DNA from: Bacteroidota bacterium
GTDB lineage: Bacteria > Bacteroidota > Ignavibacteria > Kryptoniales > JAKASW01
DNA: 6,229 nt
Reading direction: 5' to 3'
Assembly (NCBI GenBank): GCA_021789755.1
Contig: JAJYJD010000213.1
Span: 1-6,229 of the forward strand
Position 1 is the first letter of the stretch. Every line of letters starts with the position of its first letter. Below are positions 1 through 5,223 of this stretch, piece after piece. The notes beneath the pieces are model-generated. The model was given only the letters and a program-made list of their open reading frames with translations. It ran no database searches and was not told the origin of the DNA. The translations under genes were made by a program, and so were the position numbers.

Positions 1-1255
1 ATTTGAGTAGCAGGTCATAGACTTCGATGAGGAACGAACCTGAACCGCAGGCGATGTCGGCAAATGCCATCTTGGAAATCTCTTCTGGAGTCTTCCCTTC
101 TATCAGCTTCCCGACCGTCTCTTTGACGATATACCTGACGATGTAATCGGGAGTGTAATAGACTCCGCCTGCTTTCCTGACTTCGGGTTTCTCCTCGACC
201 TTTACACGCTTGTCCGTCGCATGTACCACCTTGCCTAAGAAGCGCTCGTAAATGCTTCCCAATATCGAGATCGGGATCTGCGCGAAGTTGTAAGGCGATT
301 CGCGCCCTGCGAGACCTTCGCATATCTCTTTGAAGATTTCCTCGTCGGGAGGGTCGAAATCCTCTCTGTCGATGCGATGTGGCTTGAAGATCAGGCCGTT
401 GTATTTCGGCTCAAGCTTCTTGCAGTAGCCGACAAAAAGCTCCCAAGCCATCTGCCGGTCGATAAGGTTTGCGATTTCTTTTTCCTCGATCAGCTTGTCT
501 TCGAGGAACCTTATGAACACTAACCTGTCAATCGTCCGCTGTACGGCTTCGGTCAGCTCTTCGCCGTCCAAATCCTGATTAGACTTTTTGAAACCCTTCG
601 CGAGGCTCTCGCGGTAGCCGTCAAGCTCGGCAAGGAAGACTTCATCGACTGGCGCACCGACTCCGCGGACAGCTTTTCCCTTTTGTTTCTTGAGCGTGGC
701 AAGATACTTTTCTATTGACCCGCCTGCGACTGCCTCGTGCGAGAAGAGCCAGTATATCCATTTGAACTTCTCTTCGTCGGCATAGTCGGTATAATGGAAC
801 GATTTTATTTCACCGTTGAGCGCATCCTTGATTGTCGGCTTCGCCCTGCAGTCGATAACGTAGAACTCTTCAAAGTCTGTGAGGATTGCGATGGGAGTAT
901 TCCCGTTCCATCCATAGCGCATGGTTTGGTAAAAGAAGTCGGGATTCTTTAGCTGCCGCGCGGGCTTCTTCGCTTCGACGTAAAACTTCGGGTCGCGGAA
1001 GTTTGGAGCGAGGAAGAATGCGTAGTCGGCTCTCTGCTGCGTTGCGCCGATCTGAACGGGGTTCTCGATCTGGACTTCGTGCTCATGCGGATTCTTCTGC
1101 CGTTCGTGTGTTACGTCCCAGCCGAGCGCGGTGAAAAATTTATCTACGAAGTCCTGTCGGACGTGAGATTCCTGGTATGTCGGTGAGAGGTAATTACGCT
1201 CGTTTGCCCTGAAGTCTTCTACCAACTTCTTGACGCTCTGGAATGCCTTGTCCAC
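1..1255 (-). CDS. Type IIG (Eco57I-like) restriction-modification enzyme, N-terminal 418 residues, truncated by the window edge
   Basis: Fused endonuclease and N6-adenine DNA methyltransferase expected to cut foreign DNA and methylate the host's copies of the same site. An uninterrupted frame of 418 codons runs off the left edge. Residues 1-100 look like an HsdR-N type nuclease: D77 in RADYAFF and E94-A-K96 in FYVEAKKP form a PD-(D/E)xK signature. Residues 110-340 are a helical linker that includes LGSIYERFLGK (331-341). GGVYYTPDYIV (363-373) precedes AdoMet-binding motif I, DIACGSGSF (400-408). The catalytic NPPY/F motif and the target-recognition domain would lie outside; family members are usually about 900-1200 residues. 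The start is a GTG at 1255-1253: an in-frame TAA lies six codons upstream and no other usual start intervenes. No clear Shine-Dalgarno is visible. A BREX-type PglX is less likely because of the nuclease domain. The class is confident; specificity cannot be read. Confidence 0.9.
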   Translation of the reverse strand, partial: MDKAFQSVKKLVEDFRANERNYLSPTYQESHVRQDFVDKFFTALGWDVTHERQKNPHEHEVQIENPVQIGATQQRADYAFFLAPNFRDPKFYVEAKKPARQLKNPDFFYQTMRYGWNGNTPIAILTDFEEFYVIDCRAKPTIKDALNGEIKSFHYTDYADEEKFKWIYWLFSHEAVAGGSIEKYLATLKKQKGKAVRGVGAPVDEVFLAELDGYRESLAKGFKKSNQDLDGEELTEAVQRTIDRLVFIRFLEDKLIEEKEIANLIDRQMAWELFVGYCKKLEPKYNGLIFKPHRIDREDFDPPDEEIFKEICEGLAGRESPYNFAQIPISILGSIYERFLGKVVHATDKRVKVEEKPEVRKAGGVYYTPDYIVRYIVKETVGKLIEGKTPEEISKMAFADIACGSGSFLIEVYDLLLK

Positions 1256-1283
1256 TCGGTGCCCGATCGGTTAATTGCTTGAA

Positions 1284-1310
1284 ATTATCGATGTGAAGGA
1301 GGAAATGCAA
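1284..1310 (-). promoter_or_regulatory. Possible promoter of the restriction-modification gene
   Basis: On the minus strand TTGCAT (1310-1305) is followed after 15 bases by GATAAT (1289-1284), leaving about 29 bases to the GTG start. The spacing is shorter than the preferred 17. The same bases also fit loosely the Bacteroidota pattern of TTG, about 20 bases, then TAnnTTTG (here TAATTTCA). The tRNA terminator just upstream implies that the gene needs its own promoter, which is the main support. Confidence 0.25.
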
Positions 1311-1330
1311 TATCTTGGCGGGGAGAATCG

Positions 1331-1372
1331 AAAAACGAAAAAAGTCCGTCTGCATTTCGTACAGACGGACTT
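1331..1372 (-). terminator. Intrinsic terminator of the tRNA-fMet gene
   Basis: A perfect 11-bp inverted repeat (AAGTCCGTCTG at 1342-1352 and CAGACGGACTT at 1362-1372) encloses a 9-base loop. Read on the minus strand, the hairpin is followed by TTTTTT, CG and TTTTT. The hairpin begins 5 bases after the tRNA discriminator base, so it ends the tRNA transcript and separates it from the restriction-modification gene. Confidence 0.9.
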
Positions 1373-1377
1373 CGTAG

Positions 1378-1450
<73 letters not shown>

Positions 1451-1460
1451 ATCAGGGTAT

Positions 1461-1489
1461 AATATAAGTGCACCGGCCCTCTTTTACAA
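1461..1489 (-). promoter_or_regulatory. Sigma70-like promoter of tRNA-fMet
   Basis: On the minus strand TTGTAA (1489-1484), a 17-base spacer and TATATT (1466-1461) lie 10 bases before the first tRNA base. This places transcription start only a few bases upstream of the mature 5' end. Spacing and position fit a housekeeping promoter well. Confidence 0.7.
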
Positions 1490-1583
1490 GGCTCGACGAG
1501 GCGAGTTTGGGAATCTTTCGAGAAGAATTGTCATCAAACCGAGCGGAAGGAAGTGAAGCGATCCGCGGTCAAGCAAGTACAGA

Positions 1584-1612
1584 TTGAAAATTCATGGCCG
1601 GTTACTTAAATT
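1584..1612 (+). promoter_or_regulatory. Sigma70-like promoter of the FmdB-type gene
   Basis: TTGAAA (1584-1589), exactly 17 bases, then TAAATT (1607-1612), give a predicted transcript start near 1619 and a leader of about 30 bases before the ATG at 1648. The promoter overlaps the alternative ATG at 1594, which argues against that longer start. It faces away from the tRNA promoter across the same intergenic region. Confidence 0.5.
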
Positions 1613-1647
1613 TCGACCATCGAAAAAGTGGAAATGGAGTATTGACG

Positions 1648-1947
1648 ATGCCCACGTACGAGTATAAGTGCGACAAATGCGGCTACGTTTTTGAGGAACT
1701 GCAATCGATGAACGAAGACCCTCTTACGACCTGTCCCAGGTGCAATGGCAGTGTACAGCGCCTGATCGGCCCAGGCGCCGGCCTGATCTTCAAAGGATCG
1801 GGATTCTACCTGACTGATTATAAGAAATCGAACTCATCGCCGGCCACAACTTCCGGCAGCAACGGAAGTACCTCTACTAAGAAGCCTGAACCCGCGACGC
1901 CTAAGGCCAAACCCGATAAACCTCCAACGAAAGATAAAGCCAGTTAA
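1648..1947 (+). CDS. FmdB-family putative regulatory protein, zinc ribbon
   Basis: A 99-residue protein that begins MPTYEYKCDKCG, the hallmark of the FmdB zinc-ribbon family. Two CxxC knuckles (C8/C11 and C29/C32) would bind one zinc ion. Residues 35-59 complete the conserved domain (LIGPGAGLIFKGSGFY). Residues 60-99 are a low-complexity tail, Ser/Thr/Gly-rich and then Lys/Pro-rich, probably disordered. The family takes its name from a proposed regulator of formamidase genes in Methylophilus; its role in most bacteria is unknown. The start at 1648 is preferred over the in-frame ATG at 1594: the conserved domain begins here, GGAG lies 8 bases upstream, and the longer start falls inside the likely promoter. 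It is the only plus-strand gene. Its TAA (1945-1947) directly abuts the fmt stop on the other strand. Confidence 0.92.
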   Translation: MPTYEYKCDKCGYVFEELQSMNEDPLTTCPRCNGSVQRLIGPGAGLIFKGSGFYLTDYKKSNSSPATTSGSNGSTSTKKPEPATPKAKPDKPPTKDKAS

Positions 1948-2883
1948 CTAGCTTCTTCTGCTCTCTAATTTTGCACCCGACTCTATTCGGGCGCCCCTGA
2001 CAAAGTCCTGAGAGAGTAGTTTCTTCTTACCTTCCAATTGCAACTCGACAACTTCCAGAAGTTTATCCGCGCACGACACGTACAGCTTTCCCCCGTCTAC
2101 GGCCACCTGGCCTGGCTGTCCGACTGCCCGGATGTCTGTCGGGCTTGAACGGAAAATCTTGATCGTCTTGCCTTTCAGGAAACCGAATGCCCCCGGCTCC
2201 GGTGAAAAACCCCGTATGAAATTATGAACATGCGTCGCTGGCCGAGACCAGTCGATCAAGCAGTCTTCCTTAGATATTTTGGGAGCTCTTGTCGCCAACG
2301 AGGCATCCTGTTCTGCTAGAACCACTTTCCCGTTTCCGATAAGATTCAACGTTTCGACAACCGCCTCAGCCCCCAGAATCGAGAGGCGACCGGATAATTC
2401 TCCGGCGGTCTCGTCATCACCAATCCCGGTTTTTTTCCGCAGGATGATCCTTCCCGTATCGACTTTCTCGTCGAGGAAAAACGTCGTGACTCCTGTCTCT
2501 TTTTCGCCGTTGACAATCGCCCAGTTGATCGGTGCCGCTCCCCTGTAACGGGGGAGGAGGGAGGCATGGAGATTAAAGGTACCCAACTTCGGTATCGTGA
2601 ATATCTCCTTCGGCAATATTCTGAATGCGACTACGACAATCAGATCCGGAGCGATATTGCGTACTGTGTCTGCAAAAGCCGCATCCTTCACGGTTCCCGT
2701 CTGAATAATGTGCAACCCCAGCTCGGCCGCCGCAACCTTCACGGGCGGCGGGAGGACCTTTAGCCCTCTTCCCTGCGGCTCATCCCGATTCGTCACGACG
2801 GCGGCGACTTCGACACCCGCTTCAACTATCGCCTTGAGGGAAGGCACCGCAAATTCCGGAGTGCCCATGAACACTATTTTCAT
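1948..2883 (-). CDS. fmt: Methionyl-tRNA formyltransferase
   Basis: Transfers a formyl group from 10-formyltetrahydrofolate to the amino group of methionine on initiator tRNA, in the cytoplasm. At 311 residues it has full family length. The N-terminal formyltransferase fold opens with MKIVFMGTPEFAVPSL. The catalytic trio is present: N104 and H106 in FNLHASLLPRYRG, and D142 in EKVDTGR. The acceptor-stem loop keeps GRG at 38-40, so R39 matches Arg42 of the E. coli enzyme, which is needed to recognise the initiator. The C-terminal tRNA-binding domain spans roughly 205-305. The segment AFRILP (86-91) is one residue shorter than the E. coli AYGLILP and resembles Bacteroidota Fmt. Ribosome binding is weak (GGA 6 bases before ATG). 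No def (deformylase) gene lies alongside. It follows the rhodanese gene by 79 bp and converges without a gap on the zinc-ribbon gene. Confidence 0.97.
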   Translation of the reverse strand: MKIVFMGTPEFAVPSLKAIVEAGVEVAAVVTNRDEPQGRGLKVLPPPVKVAAAELGLHIIQTGTVKDAAFADTVRNIAPDLIVVVAFRILPKEIFTIPKLGTFNLHASLLPRYRGAAPINWAIVNGEKETGVTTFFLDEKVDTGRIILRKKTGIGDDETAGELSGRLSILGAEAVVETLNLIGNGKVVLAEQDASLATRAPKISKEDCLIDWSRPATHVHNFIRGFSPEPGAFGFLKGKTIKIFRSSPTDIRAVGQPGQVAVDGGKLYVSCADKLLEVVELQLEGKKKLLSQDFVRGARIESGAKLESRRS

Positions 2884-2937
2884 TCGGTATCCAATCGATT
2901 CACAAATGAAAATAGCTTAAGTAACTGAGGAATACCA

Positions 2938-2955
2938 CCTGCCGGAACCGGCAGG
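2938..2955. repeat. Perfect 8-bp inverted repeat between the rhodanese gene and fmt
   Basis: CCTGCCGG and CCGGCAGG are separated by two bases, forming a strong GC-rich hairpin in either transcript. It lies 7 bases after the rhodanese stop codon. No T-run follows on the minus strand, so it is not a standard intrinsic terminator. It could protect the rhodanese mRNA 3' end, weaken readthrough into fmt, or be an operator or a dispersed palindromic element. Confidence 0.6.
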
Positions 2956-2962
2956 AAGTAGA

Positions 2963-3301
2963 TCAATATTTCGGCATGGCGGGGTCAATTTCCTTCGCCC
3001 ACCTGTCGATGCCGCCGGAAAGGTTCTTCACGCGGCCAAACCCGGCCCGACGGAGGAATTGGACCGCCCTTGCGCTGCGCACGCCTGAGTGACACATAAC
3101 TATTATCTCCCGACCGCGATCAAGCTCGCTCAGCCGATTCGGAAGCTCCCGCAGCGGTAATAGATAGCCTCCGATATTGCAGAACTTATACTCGCCTTCC
3201 TCCCGAACATCGAGAATGAATAGTTCCTCTCCGCTGTCGAGCCTCTCCTTCAGCTCGGTCACCGTAATTTCTGTATCTGAAATGCTCTTCTTCTCGAACA
3301 T
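2963..3301 (-). CDS. Single-domain rhodanese-like sulfurtransferase
   Basis: A 112-residue cytoplasmic protein made of one rhodanese domain. The active-site loop is CHSGVRS (70-76), with C70 the likely persulfide-carrying cysteine, followed by LSGGIDRW (94-101). The LDVRE segment (30-34) is the conserved CH2A-like strand. The ending, EIDPAMPKY, resembles the rhodanese domain fused to the C-terminus of MoeB/ThiF-type enzymes, but no adenylylating domain is attached. Family members pass sulfur for tRNA thiolation or cofactor synthesis, or detoxify cyanide and sulfide; the actual acceptor cannot be told. The ATG at 3301 has AGG six bases upstream. It lies 68 bp after the glycosyltransferase gene and 79 bp before fmt on the same strand, so co-transcription is possible though no functional link is obvious. 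Confidence 0.92.
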   Translation of the reverse strand: MFEKKSISDTEITVTELKERLDSGEELFILDVREEGEYKFCNIGGYLLPLRELPNRLSELDRGREIIVMCHSGVRSARAVQFLRRAGFGRVKNLSGGIDRWAKEIDPAMPKY

Positions 3302-3369
3302 GTATTACCTGCTCCGTATGTTTCTGATGGTTTTGTTTTTGCCTTACCGCACGCAAGTTCATAACACAG

Positions 3370-4197
3370 TCAGCCCTTTATTCGCTCCAATCCGGCTCTG
3401 CAAACAGGCTCGCGCGATTTCACCACTTCTTCAAATCTCCTTAACGATTTTTCGGACGGCTGAGTTCTTGCGTGAAACACATGGTACTGGATAGCAAGAT
3501 TGCGGAGCGACTTGCCCGTAACTCCGACGAGTGAAAGCCGGTATTGGATGTCGGAGTCCTCTCCCTGTCCGGGACCATCGTACTCTTCGTCGAATCCGTT
3601 AATCGCAACGATGTCCTTTTTATGCAGTGAGAAATTGCTTCCAAGAATTCTGTCGGCTTTTCGAAACGACACCTTGCGCAAGGACCTGTTTCCGATCCTC
3701 AGTCCGTCTTCAAGCCTCAGCGCCTTACCGCGGGCGCCATCCAGTAGTTCATGAATTCCGATCCGATCGAAATTCCCATTCTTAACTTTTTCCAACGTCA
3801 ATCCGTTTGCCCAGCGTTCGCTCATCTCAACTCGTCTGCCGAGCAGCACCTTTCCCTCCTCACGCTCGCACCAGTGGTCCGCCAGAAAATTCCTCCCCGG
3901 CAGGCAATCCCCGTCGATGAAGACCAGATATGAAGTCTCCGATGCACGAATGGCATTGTTGAGCATCGTATTTTTGCGCCAACCCAAGTCTTCGTGCCAG
4001 AGGTGGCTGATCGGATAATTAAAGAGACTTTTCGCTTCGTTGACGGCCTGCCGGACGGCCGGACCCGAACCGTCATCGGCAATTACCACTTCGAAGTCGC
4101 GGAACGACTGCCTTTCGATAGCCGCAAGGACCATGCGGAGGACGTCGGCCCTGTTGTAGACAGCGACAATTAGAGACAGCGAGGGAGCGCTATTCAT
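3370..4197 (-). CDS. Family 2 glycosyltransferase, soluble
   Basis: A 275-residue GT-A fold sugar transferase, probably adding a sugar to a lipopolysaccharide core or capsule chain at the inner face of the membrane. LSLIVAVYNR opens the nucleotide-sugar fold. DDGS has D41 and D42, IDGDC has the metal-binding D95-G-D97, and GEDSDIQYRL at 212-221 supplies the acidic pair of a galactosyltransferase-type C-terminal half. GSNFSLHKKD (186-195) and H239/H242 also fit this half. GWRKNTMLNNAI (72-83) is like the segment that marks LPS-core and chondroitin-type GT2 enzymes. No membrane helix is seen, so it acts as a peripheral enzyme. The donor sugar cannot be assigned. The start ATG has no visible Shine-Dalgarno, but the conserved domain begins only a few residues in. 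It follows the receiver-like gene by 55 bp. Confidence 0.92.
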   Translation of the reverse strand: MNSAPSLSLIVAVYNRADVLRMVLAAIERQSFRDFEVVIADDGSGPAVRQAVNEAKSLFNYPISHLWHEDLGWRKNTMLNNAIRASETSYLVFIDGDCLPGRNFLADHWCEREEGKVLLGRRVEMSERWANGLTLEKVKNGNFDRIGIHELLDGARGKALRLEDGLRIGNRSLRKVSFRKADRILGSNFSLHKKDIVAINGFDEEYDGPGQGEDSDIQYRLSLVGVTGKSLRNLAIQYHVFHARTQPSEKSLRRFEEVVKSREPVCRAGLERIKG

Positions 4198-4252
4198 TAA
4201 TGGAGTGTCGGAAAGGTTGACGGAAAAGAGAACAACGGGAGGTCGGCTGATG

Positions 4253-4609
4253 CTAACAGCACGCGGCCTGGAGAATTTCTCTTACACTCGAATTGAATTC
4301 GAATCTCGAAAGCACGCCGTCGCAGCCTGCCGCGAGAGCCTGAGCTCGGAGCGGCGTATTCACGTGCGACATGTAGCCGATCAACTTGATAGAAGAGGTT
4401 TCCGGATTATTCTTCAGCCGTTCGATGAGACTCAGCGAGTCAATAAATTCGTTCTCGATGTCGATCAGAAGGAGCTCGCAATCCTTCAAGTAATGATCGA
4501 GCTGCAGCTCGTTTCCGACGAATGCAACCGGCAGACCGAAATACTCCGCTGTATTCCGGATCTTTGTCATGAAAATAAGGTCGTTCACAATCGCTGTAAT
4601 TTTTGGCAT
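4253..4609 (-). CDS. Stand-alone receiver-like (CheY-fold) protein, degenerate
   Basis: A 118-residue protein with the alternating strand-helix pattern of a receiver: strands near ITAIVND (4-10), VAFVG (28-32), LLLIDIE (46-52), KLIGYM (75-80) and GVLSR (98-102). D50 sits at the usual phospho-acceptor position and S81 takes the Thr/Ser place. The paired acidic residues after strand 1 are reduced to N9-D10, and the invariant lysine after strand 5 is replaced by R102. Phosphorylation may therefore be altered or absent. There is no output domain. The ATG overlaps the stop of the HD gene by one base (TAATG), so translation is very probably coupled and the two proteins made in similar amounts. Assignment rests on the fold pattern, not on a close recognised homolog, so it remains tentative. 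A possible job is binding or controlling a partner in the same operon. Confidence 0.7.
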   Translation of the reverse strand: MPKITAIVNDLIFMTKIRNTAEYFGLPVAFVGNELQLDHYLKDCELLLIDIENEFIDSLSLIERLKNNPETSSIKLIGYMSHVNTPLRAQALAAGCDGVLSRFEFNSSVREILQAACC

Positions 4610-5184
4610 TAACTCAATCCCAGATTTTGAGCGTTATCCTGAAGTGCTTTTATTACAAAAGAAATGTGTTCGCTTTCTGGAATGCCGAGTTCTGCCATGC
4701 CATTGGCAATATCCTCACGGCTGACGCTGCGGGCAAACGCCTTATCCTTCAACTTCTTCTTGACGGACGCGACTTCCATCCCTTCGAGTCTTGTAGGACG
4801 CACCAGAGCAATGGCGATAATGAAACCGGAAAGCTCGTCGCAGGCGAAGAGGCATTTTGCCATTTTTGTCTCTCTCGGGACTTTGGTGTAGGGAGCATGA
4901 CCCATGATAGCCTGTCGAACGGAGTCGGGGTATCCTTTTTCAGCCAGTATCTTGTTCCCTGCGTAGGGATGTTGATCTGAATTGGGATACATTTCGTAAT
5001 CGAAGTCATGGAGGAGGCCGGTGAGGCCGTAAAGGTTTTCATCTTCCCCAAATTTCCTCGCGTAGGCACGCATAACTGCTTCAACGGCAAGGGCATGTTT
5101 TCTCAGGCTGTCCGTCCTGGTATACTCGTGAAGCAGCGATAGCGCCTCCTCTCGCGTAGGAACTTCAGGTACTGCGTCAATCAC
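4609..5184 (-). CDS. HD-superfamily predicted hydrolase (COG2316-like)
   Basis: A 191-residue protein with an HD metal-dependent phosphohydrolase domain. H30 (RKHALAVEAVM), H59-D60 (GLLHDFDYE), H96 (IMGHAPYT) and D116 (ACDELSGF) form the expected metal-ligand series. The ALVRPTRLEG and KKKLKDKAFARSVSREDI segments match the small family of predicted HD hydrolases known as COG2316; its substrate is unknown. HD enzymes in general act on nucleotides and phosphate esters. The start is a GTG (5184-5182), chosen because the family usually begins near VPTREEAL. The frame stays open back to the glycosyltransferase stop, in the same frame, with no ATG. An AT-rich stretch rather than a Shine-Dalgarno precedes it. 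It lies 39 bp after the membrane glycosyltransferase and overlaps the receiver-like gene by one base. Confidence 0.88.
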   Translation of the reverse strand: MIDAVPEVPTREEALSLLHEYTRTDSLRKHALAVEAVMRAYARKFGEDENLYGLTGLLHDFDYEMYPNSDQHPYAGNKILAEKGYPDSVRQAIMGHAPYTKVPRETKMAKCLFACDELSGFIIAIALVRPTRLEGMEVASVKKKLKDKAFARSVSREDIANGMAELGIPESEHISFVIKALQDNAQNLGLS

Positions 5185-5223
5185 GTCAAAAATATATTTG
5201 TCGTACGGCTGAAAAGCAATCGG

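Noticed and set aside
15..323. A 102-residue minus-strand frame in the restriction-modification region
   Set aside because: It is an arginine-rich shadow in another frame of the unbroken 418-codon gene that carries the methyltransferase motifs.
1594..1647. A longer start (ATG at 1594) for the FmdB-type protein, adding 18 residues
   Set aside because: The added residues do not fit the family, which begins MPTYEY, and they overlap a good promoter; GGAG is correctly placed for the ATG at 1648.
2938..2955. Calling the rhodanese-fmt palindrome an intrinsic terminator
   Set aside because: No T-run follows on either strand, so it is kept only as an inverted repeat.
4205..4612. A 135-residue plus-strand frame opposite the receiver-like gene
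   Set aside because: It has no recognisable domain and covers nearly all of a minus-strand gene that is coupled to its neighbour and has a receiver fold pattern.
4603..4980. A 125-residue plus-strand frame opposite the HD gene
   Set aside because: It is antisense to a clearly conserved HD domain and has no family signature or ribosome-binding site.
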